Shown here piece after piece: positions 12,542 to 22,347 of a stretch of DNA of 64,000 nucleotides. The notes under the pieces were generated by a model. The model was given only the letters and a program-made list of their open reading frames with translations, made no database searches and was not told the DNA's origin. Location of the stretch: the NCBI GenBank assembly GCA_003282885.1, contig QBYJ01000002.1, forward strand, positions 1-64,000, written 5' to 3'. The position numbers and the translations under genes were made by a program. The stretch's first letter is position 1. Every line of letters begins with the position of its first letter. This DNA is from SAR116 cluster bacterium AG-325-F22. Its GTDB lineage: Bacteria; Pseudomonadota; Alphaproteobacteria; Puniceispirillales; Marisalimonadaceae.

Positions 12542-13834
12542 ATGGAAAATGTAAATAAAATTACCAGCAAAATAGCCATGCCCTCTGCGGCAAAAATTAT
12601 AAAAGAAAAAAAATTAGATATCTCCGATATAGCTAGTACAGGTGTGAATAATAGAGTAACAAAAGGTGATGTTCTTTTATATTTAAATCAAATCAAAACT
12701 GAAGATGGATTGAAGGTAAAAAACATAAACAAAGAAAAACAAATAAATGTACGAAAGGGTAGTGGAATGGATGTTTTGGTTCCAGTTTTAGGAGAGTCTG
12801 TTGTAGAAGCAACAGTTTCTAAGTGGATAAAAAAACAAGGAGAGTTTGTTGAAGTAGATGACCCAATTGTAGAGTTAGAAACAGATAAAGTCACATTAGA
12901 AGTTCCCGCCGCTACTTCCGGTATTCTGGATAACCTTACCGTTTCAGAAGGTGATACTGTTGAGGTAGGTGCACTGTTGGGAATTATAATTGCTGGAGAA
13001 AAATCAGATGAAACTTCTACACCTGCACTAAAACAAGAAGACAATAAGATTGATGAGCAAGTAACTGCACCTGAAAAAGTTGAAAGCAAGATAAGTAGCA
13101 ATAAATTTGATGTAATTGAAGATGCCGTTAATAAAAACCTTGAAGAACGTGTCCCAATGTCCCGCTTACGTCAAGCTATCGCTCGTAGATTAAAGGAAGC
13201 GCAAAATACTGCTGCTATGTTAACAACATACAACGAGGTTGATATGACAGCTTTAATGGAAATGAGAAATAATTACCAAGATAGTTTTGTAAAGAAAAAT
13301 GGAGTTAGACTTGGATATATGAGTTTTTTTGTTAAAGCCTCAATAGACGCACTAAGCCAATTTCCTGCAGTTAACGCAGAAATAGATAGCAATGACATTA
13401 TTTACAAAAATTATTATAACATAGGTGTTGCAGTTGGTACTTCTCAAGGTTTAGTCGTACCAGTCCTAAAAAATGCAGATAAAATGTCTTTTGGTGAAAC
13501 TGAAATTGCTATTGCAAATTTTGGTAAAAAAGCAAAAGATGGAAGTCTAGGTATATCTGATATGGCCGGTGGAACTTTTACAATTTCTAATGGTGGAGTT
13601 TATGGTTCTCTAATGTCGTCACCAATTTTAAATCCACCTCAGTCAGGTATTCTAGGAATGCATAAAATTCAAAAAAGACCAGTTGCAATGGGGGATAATA
13701 TCGAAATACGTCCAATGATGTACTTAGCTTTATCTTATGATCATCGTATTATTGATGGGCGAGAGGCTGTTTCTTTTCTAGTAAGAATTAAAGAAATTAT
13801 AGAAGATCCAAGACGTCTAGTTGTTGGAGCATAA
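12542..13834 (+). CDS. sucB: Dihydrolipoyllysine-residue succinyltransferase (E2 of 2-oxoglutarate dehydrogenase) with permuted domain order
   Basis: Lipoyl motif [13 protein letters not shown], catalytic [13 protein letters not shown]; 8 nt downstream of sucA; an E3-binding-like domain precedes the lipoyl domain. Confidence 0.95.
   Translation: MENVNKITSKIAMPSAAKIIKEKKLDISDIASTGVNNRVTKGDVLLYLNQIKTEDGLKVKNINKEKQINVRKGSGMDVLVPVLGESVVEATVSKWIKKQGEFVEVDDPIVELETDKVTLEVPAATSGILDNLTVSEGDTVEVGALLGIIIAGEKSDETSTPALKQEDNKIDEQVTAPEKVESKISSNKFDVIEDAVNKNLEERVPMSRLRQAIARRLKEAQNTAAMLTTYNEVDMTALMEMRNNYQDSFVKKNGVRLGYMSFFVKASIDALSQFPAVNAEIDSNDIIYKNYYNIGVAVGTSQGLVVPVLKNADKMSFGETEIAIANFGKKAKDGSLGISDMAGGTFTISNGGVYGSLMSSPILNPPQSGILGMHKIQKRPVAMGDNIEIRPMMYLALSYDHRIIDGREAVSFLVRIKEIIEDPRRLVVGA
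12572..12688 (+). other. Peripheral subunit (E3)-binding-like domain at the N-terminus of SucB
   Basis: [39 protein letters not shown] matches the pattern PSxxKxxxExxLDxSxIxGTGxxGRVTKxDVLxxL of PSBD domains. Confidence 0.85.
12767..12997 (+). other. Lipoyl domain of SucB (second in order)
   Basis: [78 protein letters not shown]. Confidence 0.95.
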
Positions 13835-13853
13835 TTGTAAGTAAAGGTTTATT

Positions 13854-15266
13854 ATGTCTGAAGAAAAATATGATCTTGTTGTTATAGGTACTGGTCCAGG
13901 AGGTTATGTTGCATCTATAGTTGCGGCACAAAAGGGTATGAAAGTTGCCAGTATCGAAAAAAGAACAACCTTAGGTGGGACTTGTTTAAATGTTGGTTGT
14001 ATTCCATCTAAAGCAATGCTTCATGCATCTGAGCAATATGAAAATGCAGTTAAATTAAATGGTAACAAAGAATGGGGTATAACTTGTAAAGATGTTAAAT
14101 TAGATTTAACAAAATTATTGAAAAAAAAATCTGGAATAGTTGACGAACTTACTAAGGGAATTGATTTTCTATATAAAAAAAATAAAGTAAAAAAGTATAT
14201 TGGAACAGCAAAGTTAATTACAGCAAACTCGATTGAAATTACTGGTGAAAATACTAGAGATCTTATACATGCTAAAAACATAATAATTGCAACAGGATCA
14301 GAAGCTACTCATCTTCCAAATATTAATATTGATGAGAAGAAAATAGTCACTTCGACGGGTGCATTAGAATTAAAAGAAGTCCCAAAAAAAATGATCGTTA
14401 TTGGAGCTGGTATTATAGGCCTTGAAATGGGAACTGTATGGAGAAGGCTTGGTTCTGATGTTGAAGTCATAGAGTATTTGCCAAGAATTTTACCTGGAAT
14501 GGATAATGAAGTTGCTGAAAAATTCATGAAAATTCTTGAGAAACAGGGATTAAATTTTAAGTTAGGTCAAGCAGTAGAATCTTCAAAAATCGTTGATAAA
14601 AAGGTTATATTATCAATAAGGAATGTCACTAAAGAAAATACATATGAAATAGATGCAGATGTTGTTTTAGTAGCAGTTGGTAGAAAGCCTAATACCCATG
14701 GATTAGGTCTTAAAGATTTGAACATTGATATTGATAAACAAGGTTTTATAAAAACAAATAATTACTTTCAAACTTCTATTAATAATATTTATGCTATTGG
14801 AGACGTCATAAAAGGTCCAATGTTGGCTCATAAAGCTGAAGAAGACGGAGTAGCAGCAGTTGAGATAATTAATGGAGAAGCTGGTCACGTTGATTATAAT
14901 CTTGTTCCAGGTATAATTTATACTGCACCAGAAGTTGCCGTTATTGGCAAAACTGAAGAGGAGCTAAAAGAAGAAGGAATTCCATTTAATAAGGGTGTTT
15001 TCCCACTTTTAGCAAATAGTAGAGCTAAAGCTATAAGTCATACTGATGGAATGGTAAAAATCCTTTCTGACAAATCTACTGATAAAATATTAGGTGCTCA
15101 TATGATAGGTCATGAGGCGGGGACCGTAATACATGAGTTATCAATTGCGATGGGTTTTGGGGCATCATCAGAGGATGTGGCAAGAATTTGTCATGGTCAT
15201 CCTACCGTTAACGAAGCTGTTAAAGAAGCTGCTTTGGCAACATACTCTAAAGCTATACATTTTTAA
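13854..15266 (+). CDS. lpdA: Dihydrolipoyl dehydrogenase
   Basis: VVIGTGPGGYVASIVAAQKG, GGTCLNVGCIPSKAMLH redox disulfide, HGHPTVNEAVKEAAL. Confidence 0.96.
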   Translation: MSEEKYDLVVIGTGPGGYVASIVAAQKGMKVASIEKRTTLGGTCLNVGCIPSKAMLHASEQYENAVKLNGNKEWGITCKDVKLDLTKLLKKKSGIVDELTKGIDFLYKKNKVKKYIGTAKLITANSIEITGENTRDLIHAKNIIIATGSEATHLPNINIDEKKIVTSTGALELKEVPKKMIVIGAGIIGLEMGTVWRRLGSDVEVIEYLPRILPGMDNEVAEKFMKILEKQGLNFKLGQAVESSKIVDKKVILSIRNVTKENTYEIDADVVLVAVGRKPNTHGLGLKDLNIDIDKQGFIKTNNYFQTSINNIYAIGDVIKGPMLAHKAEEDGVAAVEIINGEAGHVDYNLVPGIIYTAPEVAVIGKTEEELKEEGIPFNKGVFPLLANSRAKAISHTDGMVKILSDKSTDKILGAHMIGHEAGTVIHELSIAMGFGASSEDVARICHGHPTVNEAVKEAALATYSKAIHF

Positions 15267-15592
15267 TTCACACTCATTTTACTATAAAAAACTAAGATTA
15301 TTACTCCAACTATAATCAAACCTAAACCTAAAAGTGCGATCAGATCTGGAATTTCCTTATATTTTAATACTCCTAGAATTGTAACGGCTGAAATACCTAC
15401 ACCTGACCATATTGAGTATGTTATGGCAATAGGAATTGTTTTCATTGCCAGCATCATAAAGTAAAAAGCTGTTGCATAGCCGACGACTACATAGGTGCTA
15501 GGTATTAACTCTGAAAAATTATTAGTACTTTTAAGGTAAGTGGTTCCAACAACCTCTCCAATAATAGCAATTAAAAGATAAAAATATCCCAT
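15263..15592 (-). CDS. SMR-family multidrug efflux / small transporter (EmrE/SugE-like)
   Basis: 109 aa, four TM helices, MGYFYLLIAIIGEVVGTTYLKST with the conserved membrane Glu. Confidence 0.85.
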   Translation of the reverse strand: MGYFYLLIAIIGEVVGTTYLKSTNNFSELIPSTYVVVGYATAFYFMMLAMKTIPIAITYSIWSGVGISAVTILGVLKYKEIPDLIALLGLGLIIVGVIILVFYSKMSVN

Positions 15593-15678
15593 ATTAATCC
15601 TTACAAAATATGTTATTTATTATATTATTTGTATCTACTAAAGACAATATTAAATATTATAATTTAGGATAATATAAA

Positions 15679-16455
15679 ATGAACAAGATCAAATCAGCTT
15701 CGACTTATATATCAAACAACTCATTTCAAGAAGAAAGAAAAGATTTAGCTGCTGCCTTTAGATGGGCAGAAAGAAGTAATTTACATGAGGCCGTTGCCAA
15801 TCATTTCAGTTTAGCTGTTAATTCTGAAGGAACAGAATTCTTAATGAACCCTAATATGTGGCATTTTTCTAGAATCAAAGCTTCTGATTTGCTGTTATTA
15901 GATGTTAATGACAAATCTGTGCTCACAAAAGATAATCCTCCTGACGCAACAGCTTGGGGGTTACACGGAGCTATACATAAATTGTGTCCTCACGCAAGAT
16001 GCATAATGCATGTTCATTCTGTGTATGCAACTACTCTGGCTTCTCTTGAAGACTGTATTTTGCCACCAATAAATCAGGTAGCAGCAATGTTTTTTGGAAG
16101 ACAAGTTATTGATAAAAATTATGGTGGTTTAGCTTTTGAAGATGAAGGTACGAGGTGTGCAAACCTTTTGTCAAATTCTAAAAAACACACATTTATAATG
16201 GGTAATCATGGTGTACTTATTTTTGGTAAAAATGTAGCAGAAACTTTCAATAGACTATATTACTTTGAAAGAGCCACTCAAACATATATCAATGCCCTTC
16301 AAACTGGGAAAAAAATAAGTATTTTAAATGATATTATAGCAGAAAAAACTGCAGAAGAATTAGACAATGAAGAACATCCAAACCCAGCAGGAACAGCTTT
16401 CTTAAGAGAAATAAAGTCAATATTAGATCAAGAAAGTTCTGATTATGCAGATTAG
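15679..16455 (+). CDS. Class II aldolase/adducin family protein
   Basis: NHFSLAV, HAIHKLCPHARCIMHVHSVYATTLASL-type metal-binding HxH, NHGVLIFGKNVAETFNRLYYFERA. Confidence 0.88.
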   Translation: MNKIKSASTYISNNSFQEERKDLAAAFRWAERSNLHEAVANHFSLAVNSEGTEFLMNPNMWHFSRIKASDLLLLDVNDKSVLTKDNPPDATAWGLHGAIHKLCPHARCIMHVHSVYATTLASLEDCILPPINQVAAMFFGRQVIDKNYGGLAFEDEGTRCANLLSNSKKHTFIMGNHGVLIFGKNVAETFNRLYYFERATQTYINALQTGKKISILNDIIAEKTAEELDNEEHPNPAGTAFLREIKSILDQESSDYAD

Positions 16456-16458
16456 AAG

Positions 16459-17349
16459 TTAATTATTTAATTTTTTATTAATATAAAGACTTAATAATGA
16501 AGCGTCATGATCTGACCAACCCTCATTCATGGCCCCTTGAACATAAGATTTAGTACTTTTAATAACATGTAATTCATTATTAAAATTTGCTCCTTCTTCA
16601 ATCATTAAATTAATATCTTTTAAAGATGATGAAACATTAAATGTTGAATTTAAGTTAGTCTCATTGTTTTTAGCTTGTAATATAGAATTAGACTTTAGGT
16701 GAGCTACTTTGGCTGCCCCAGAGCTATCAATCATTATGTCCAAAGCTTTATCAAATTTAATTCCTGAATTTGTTGCTAAAGACATCGCTTCACCTAAAGC
16801 GTGCCAATAAACCATCAATGGTAGATTAATAGCTAACTTCATAGCACTTCCCTTACCAACTTCACCAAGGTATTCATATCTTCTACAAATAAGCTTTAAT
16901 AAATGCTCAACCTTTTCAAAAGTTTCCTTGTTTCCTCCAACCAAACCTAATAAATTTCCATCTCTTGCAGGTTTTGTTGACCCTCCTACTGGGCATTCTA
17001 TAAATTCGCCATTTAAGGAATATATTATTCTTTCTAACGATTGCATTTTCTTAATGCTAGTCGTACTTAGTTCCATTATAATTTTGTTAGTTAAATCTTG
17101 ATTTTTTATGCCTTGAGAACTTGTATACACATAATCAAGTGCTTCATCATTTCCCATAATAATTAAAATTATGTCGTTGTTATCAAACAATTCTTTGACA
17201 CTATTAGCTCTTTTTGCTCCTAATTCAATTAAAGGGGTTACTTTATTTTGTGTTCTGTTCCATGCTGTTACAATCTGATCACAATCCAAAAGCCTTTTAC
17301 CAATTTCCTTACCCATTTTACCTGTACCGCAAATGCCTATTTTATTCAT
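16459..17349 (-). CDS. NAD(P)-dependent oxidoreductase, 3-hydroxyisobutyrate dehydrogenase-like
   Basis: KIGICGTGKMGKEIGKRLL Rossmann motif, ECPVGGSTKPARDGNLLGLVGG, GKGSAMKLAINL. Confidence 0.88.
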   Translation of the reverse strand: MNKIGICGTGKMGKEIGKRLLDCDQIVTAWNRTQNKVTPLIELGAKRANSVKELFDNNDIILIIMGNDEALDYVYTSSQGIKNQDLTNKIIMELSTTSIKKMQSLERIIYSLNGEFIECPVGGSTKPARDGNLLGLVGGNKETFEKVEHLLKLICRRYEYLGEVGKGSAMKLAINLPLMVYWHALGEAMSLATNSGIKFDKALDIMIDSSGAAKVAHLKSNSILQAKNNETNLNSTFNVSSSLKDINLMIEEGANFNNELHVIKSTKSYVQGAMNEGWSDHDASLLSLYINKKLNN

Positions 17350-17451
17350 AAATAAACTCCTTTTAAATTTACAAAAGTAATATTATATCTTGAAAATACA
17401 AATTTAAGTAACCAATTAACAAACCATATAATTAATTAATGGGGATTGTCG

Positions 17452-19350
17452 ATGACCAACATGAATAATAAATTTGAAGCAGATACCGGTAAAATTTTAG
17501 ATATAGTGATTAATTCTCTTTATTCGGAAAGAGAAATTTTTTTGCGTGAGTTGGTGTCAAATGCCTCAGATGCTCTTGATAAAAGAAAATATCTTGGCTT
17601 AACAGATAAAAAAATTGCTATCTCCTCAGAAGTTTCTGAAATAAAAATTGAAGTTAATAATAAAGACAAAACTTTATCAATTCTAGATAATGGTATTGGA
17701 ATGAATGAAGAAGACCTTAAATCTTCATTGGGTACTATTGCGAGGTCAGGAACAAAAGCATTCTTAGAACAAATTGCAACAAACGCTAAAGATAAAAAAC
17801 CAGATGTTTCAATGATTGGACAATTTGGTGTAGGTTTTTATGCTTCTTTTATGGTAGCAGATAGTGTTGAAGTATTATCTAAAAAAGCAGGAGAAAACCA
17901 AGCATGGAAATGGTCTTCAGATGGAAAGTCAGGTTTTAATTTAGAAAAAGCAGATAAAGAAGATGTTGGGACATCTATTACACTTAAACTAAAAAAAGAT
18001 GCAAAAGAGTTTTTAGAAGAAACTAGACTTCAATTTATTGTCAGAAAATATTCAGATCATATTTCCTATCCAGTAAAATTACACGAAATTGACAAAAAAG
18101 ATGCAGAAATAAAAACCTTAAATGAAGCTTCAGCTTTATGGACCAGACCAGCAAAAGAAATTAAAGAAGAGCAATACCAAGAATTTTTCTCACATATTGG
18201 CGCAGGTTTTGGAAAACCACTTTTAACCATGCATAACAATACAGAAGGGACTATTAGTTATACTAATCTTATATGTATTCCGTCTACAAGACCGTTTGAC
18301 TTATTCAATCCAGATAGAAAATCATCATTAAAATTATACATAAACAGAGTATTTATTACAGACAAGTGCGATGCATTAATTCCTAGTTATTTAAGGTTCA
18401 TAAAGGGTCTAGTTGACACTCAAGATATAGATCTGAATGTCAGTAGAGAAATGTTACAAAACAACCCTGCCGTAGCAAAGATAAGTAAATCACTAGTTGG
18501 AAAAATCTTAAGAGAACTTAAGAAAGTGAGTGAGAAGAACACAGATGGTTATAAAAGTTTTTGGAAGGAGTATGGCGCTGTTTTGAAAGAAGGCTTGTAT
18601 GAAGATGCAGAAAGAAAGGAGGCATTATTAGATTTATCTAGGTTTTCAACTAATGAAAATGATGATCCAATATCTTTATCTGAATATGTAGAAAAAATGC
18701 CTGAAAAACAAAAAGACATCTATTATATTTCAGCTGAAACAAAAGACCAAGCTTTAGCAAGTCCTCACTTAGAAGGTTTTAAATCCAAAAAAATACCTGT
18801 TTTAATTATGACGGACGCAATTGATCAGTTTTGGTTACCTATGGTTGGATCTTTTAAGGAAAAGAAGTTTACTTCCATTACACAAGGACAGATTAATTTA
18901 GATGATCTTGATGAAAAAAATAAAGACAAGAAAAAAGACGATAAAAATGAAAAAGAAAAAAAAGATAAAGAATATGTTGACTTAGTCGCCCAATTAAAAG
19001 TTGTATTAGGAGATCAAGTTAAAGATATTAGATTATCCTCTAAACTGACTGATAGTCCAGTATGCCTAGTTGCTGACGAAGGCGATATGGATATTGCTAT
19101 GGAGCAATTGATGGCACAGAGAGATACAAACTACAAGGGGGCTCCAAGAATATTAGAAATTAATGGAGACCATTCCCTTATTAAAAACATGAAATCATTA
19201 TTAAGTAAAAAAGAAAACAATGATTTAGTTAGTGACGCTGGAACTCTTTTATTTGAACAAGCTAGATTAATGGAAGGTAAGATGCCGGCTGATCCCGCTC
19301 AGTTTAGTAAAATAATGAACCAGTTTTTATTAAAAGCAATTCCCAATTAA
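17452..19350 (+). CDS. htpG: Molecular chaperone HtpG (Hsp90 family)
   Basis: FEADTGKILDIVINSLYSEREIFLRELVSNASDALDK, DNGIGM, IGQFGVGFYASFMVAD. The ORF opens with TTG at 17446; ATG at 17452 is likelier. Confidence 0.96.
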   Translation: MTNMNNKFEADTGKILDIVINSLYSEREIFLRELVSNASDALDKRKYLGLTDKKIAISSEVSEIKIEVNNKDKTLSILDNGIGMNEEDLKSSLGTIARSGTKAFLEQIATNAKDKKPDVSMIGQFGVGFYASFMVADSVEVLSKKAGENQAWKWSSDGKSGFNLEKADKEDVGTSITLKLKKDAKEFLEETRLQFIVRKYSDHISYPVKLHEIDKKDAEIKTLNEASALWTRPAKEIKEEQYQEFFSHIGAGFGKPLLTMHNNTEGTISYTNLICIPSTRPFDLFNPDRKSSLKLYINRVFITDKCDALIPSYLRFIKGLVDTQDIDLNVSREMLQNNPAVAKISKSLVGKILRELKKVSEKNTDGYKSFWKEYGAVLKEGLYEDAERKEALLDLSRFSTNENDDPISLSEYVEKMPEKQKDIYYISAETKDQALASPHLEGFKSKKIPVLIMTDAIDQFWLPMVGSFKEKKFTSITQGQINLDDLDEKNKDKKKDDKNEKEKKDKEYVDLVAQLKVVLGDQVKDIRLSSKLTDSPVCLVADEGDMDIAMEQLMAQRDTNYKGAPRILEINGDHSLIKNMKSLLSKKENNDLVSDAGTLLFEQARLMEGKMPADPAQFSKIMNQFLLKAIPN

Positions 19351-19353
19351 CAA

Positions 19354-20589
19354 TTAATCCGATCTTTTAAAGAAAAAATAAAAAATAGTTATCAGCAGAC
19401 AGAACAATCCTAAAAACACATTTATTTGGATTGTTCTGCCCACAGAAATGTGTGTCATAATCCAAGATAAATTCATTAGACCAATTGGTGCTGTTCCGAT
19501 ACATGTCACTAATATTCCAAAATTAATTCCTTTAGATTTAGTAGATGCTTGATAAACAAGTGCCCCTTGCATTGTACTAAAACCTGATAAAAAAATGCCT
19601 CCAAATGTTAAACTAATAAAAGCTAATATCAGACTAGGTGAGTAAGAAAACAAAAACATTCCTAAAAAAAATCCACTTACACCTGTAATAAAAATAACTG
19701 ACAGATATTTTTGTGGTGAAAGATTACCAATAATTAGAGCCCCTATAAGAGCTCCTAAACCTTCAGAGGAAGCTAAGATTCCAATATTAAATTCAGATAA
19801 TAATAATTTTTCTCTACCTAATACGGGGATTAAAGATACTAATGGAAAACCAAAAATATTAAAGATTAGGGTTGTTATCAACACCATTCTTAAACTAACA
19901 AGACTGTATACACTTTTACCTGTTTTTAATATTTCATTTAAAAGACCATGTGCCCAATGCTCTTTTATGGCTAATGGATTTTTTTGGGCAGAATTTAAAG
20001 TGGTATCCTTATTAGTATTTTTTTTAAATACAATGATTAATCCTAAAGCTAATAGATACATTATAAATTGAAGACTGAAAATTCCAGTAAGACCTAGTAA
20101 AGTATATAGTGTTCCAGCAAATATTGGTCCTATCAGTCTTGTTGCATTGTTGGATAATGTTTCCATAGCAAGTGAGGAACTTAAAAGTTTATTTTTAATA
20201 TTATCCGCTAACACCCTGCGCCTTACTGCAAGGTCAACCACCCATGTAATTCCATTTACAAAGGCAAGAATAAGTGCAAAAAGCGTATTAAAATTATCAG
20301 TGAAAACTAAAATAACAGCCATACCAGTAAAAATATTTGAAAGTAAGTAAATGTTTCTAATAACTAAAATTGGAGACACCCTCTCTGAAATTGTACCTAT
20401 AACTATTCCCAAAAGGCTCATTGGTAACATTCTTGCTGCGAATATTACTGTAACTAAATATGGAATTCCTAATTCTTGCAGGGCATAAAGACTCAAAGCT
20501 AAAAACTCCATAGCACGTGCAATCCCAGTCATACAACCTGCACCCCAGAGTATTCTAAAGTCTTTATTTTTAAAACATTCCTTAATCAT
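19354..20589 (-). CDS. MFS transporter
   Basis: 411 aa, about 12 hydrophobic segments, MFS-like organisation. Confidence 0.75.
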   Translation of the reverse strand: MIKECFKNKDFRILWGAGCMTGIARAMEFLALSLYALQELGIPYLVTVIFAARMLPMSLLGIVIGTISERVSPILVIRNIYLLSNIFTGMAVILVFTDNFNTLFALILAFVNGITWVVDLAVRRRVLADNIKNKLLSSSLAMETLSNNATRLIGPIFAGTLYTLLGLTGIFSLQFIMYLLALGLIIVFKKNTNKDTTLNSAQKNPLAIKEHWAHGLLNEILKTGKSVYSLVSLRMVLITTLIFNIFGFPLVSLIPVLGREKLLLSEFNIGILASSEGLGALIGALIIGNLSPQKYLSVIFITGVSGFFLGMFLFSYSPSLILAFISLTFGGIFLSGFSTMQGALVYQASTKSKGINFGILVTCIGTAPIGLMNLSWIMTHISVGRTIQINVFLGLFCLLITIFYFFFKRSD

Positions 20590-20595
20590 TATGTG

Positions 20596-21012
20596 TTAGC
20601 AAATTTTTTGATGTACTTCGACTACATTGCCTTCTGGATCTTGAAAGAAAATTTGGTGCCATTCTTTAGCGAAAGTGGTTCCATAATCCGAAAACGGAAT
20701 TTTTTCTTTCTTAAGCCTTTTAATGAATGTGTTAATATCATCAGTCCTAAAAGCTATGTGCCCTTTGTCAACAGGATTGATTGCCTGATTATTTTTAAAA
20801 GCTACATTTAAATCTCGTTCTGCAAGATGCATTTCTATTTTACCTTCTGTCACGAAATTGATTTTACCACTATACCCTCTATTAGATGTCTCTTCTGTTC
20901 GTGGAAAATTTTCTATTGGAATACTATTCATACTAAGAATATTTTTATAAAAATTACTCATATTATCTATATTTTTTGATACAAAATTTATATGGTGAAA
21001 TTCTAATTTCAT
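20596..21012 (-). CDS. VOC/glyoxalase family protein
   Basis: EFHHINFVSKNIDNMSNFYKNIL; HIAFRTDDINTFIKRLKK; FFQDPEGNVVEVHQ. Confidence 0.88.
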   Translation of the reverse strand: MKLEFHHINFVSKNIDNMSNFYKNILSMNSIPIENFPRTEETSNRGYSGKINFVTEGKIEMHLAERDLNVAFKNNQAINPVDKGHIAFRTDDINTFIKRLKKEKIPFSDYGTTFAKEWHQIFFQDPEGNVVEVHQKIC

Positions 21013-21153
21013 TTATAATCTCCAAATTATTTAATAATCATTACATTTATGCTATATAAAATAATTAATACTAAATAAGATAAATAAGCTAGTATTATAA
21101 AATTGAACTATTATATCTAATTATTCAAACGCAAAATATTTATGAGGATCAAA

Positions 21154-22344
21154 ATGCCTGATAGCACCATTCAATTAGAAAATTCAGAAACTCAAGACAG
21201 CATAATTAGTGAAGTAAGAGAGTCTGTCGCTAAACTTTGTGGTGATTTTCAGGGTGAATATTGGAGGAAACTTGACAGAGAGCAGGGTTACCCTTCAGAA
21301 TTTGTTAAAGCTTTGACTGATGCGGGTTTTTTGGGAGCCCTTATACCAGAAGAATATGGTGGTGTTGGCTTAGGAATGGTTGCGGCATCTGTTATTCTAG
21401 AAGAGATACATCATCAAGGTTGTAATGCTGCAGCGTGTCACGCACAAATGTACACAATGGGTACTGTTCTAAGACATGGATCTGATGAACAAAAAAAGGA
21501 ATATTTACCTAAGATTGCTGACGGAACTCTAAGGTTACAAGCATTCGGCGTAACTGAACCAACTAGTGGTACAGACACTACAAGTTTGAGAACTGTAGCT
21601 GTGCGTGATGGAGATGATTACATAATTAATGGACAAAAAATTTGGACTAGTAGGGCCGAACATTCAGATTTAATGTTGTTGTTAGCTAGAACAACACCTT
21701 TAAATCAAGTTAATAAAAAGACTGAAGGTCTCTCTGTTTTTCTTTTAGATATGAGAAAGGCAAAAGGAAACGGTCTTACTATCAGGCCTATAAGAACAAT
21801 GATGAACCATTCTACGACTGAAGTTTTTTTCGATAACCTTAGAATTCCTGATTCTAATCTTATAGGTGAGGTGGACAAGGGTTTTAGATACATTTTGTCA
21901 GGTATGAATGCAGAAAGAATTTTAATTGCTGCAGAGTGTATAGGTGATGCAAAGTGGTTTACTAAAAAATCAACTGATTATGCTAATGATAGAAATATTT
22001 TTGGAAGAGCAATTGGTAAAAACCAAGGTATTCAGTTTCCAATTGCGAAGGCTTATGCTCAAATGAGGGCTGCAGAGCTTATGGTTTATCATGCAGCTAG
22101 ACTATATGAAGCTGGCAAGCCAATTGGTGAAGAAGCAAATACTGCAAAATTGCTAGCAGCAGATGCCTCATGGGCCGCTGCTGAAGCTTGTGTGCAAACC
22201 CATGGTGGCTTTGGCTTTGCAGAGGAATATGATGTTGAAAGAAAGTTTAGGGAAGCTAGATTGTATCAAGTAGCCCCAATTTCTACTAATTTAATATTAT
22301 CTTACATAGCTGAACACGTTTTAGGAATGCCTAGATCATATTAA
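21154..22344 (+). CDS. Acyl-CoA dehydrogenase family protein
   Basis: FGVTEPTSGTDTTSLRT, INGQKIWTSRAEHSDLMLLLART, QTHGGFGFAEEYDVERKFREARL. The ORF can extend to 21142. Confidence 0.93.
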   Translation: MPDSTIQLENSETQDSIISEVRESVAKLCGDFQGEYWRKLDREQGYPSEFVKALTDAGFLGALIPEEYGGVGLGMVAASVILEEIHHQGCNAAACHAQMYTMGTVLRHGSDEQKKEYLPKIADGTLRLQAFGVTEPTSGTDTTSLRTVAVRDGDDYIINGQKIWTSRAEHSDLMLLLARTTPLNQVNKKTEGLSVFLLDMRKAKGNGLTIRPIRTMMNHSTTEVFFDNLRIPDSNLIGEVDKGFRYILSGMNAERILIAAECIGDAKWFTKKSTDYANDRNIFGRAIGKNQGIQFPIAKAYAQMRAAELMVYHAARLYEAGKPIGEEANTAKLLAADASWAAAEACVQTHGGFGFAEEYDVERKFREARLYQVAPISTNLILSYIAEHVLGMPRSY

Positions 22345-22347
22345 AGA

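Noticed and set aside
12688-13101. 137-aa minus-strand ORF inside sucB
   Set aside because: Fully antisense to a well-supported catalytic gene; low-complexity Ser/Thr-rich translation with no recognisable motif.
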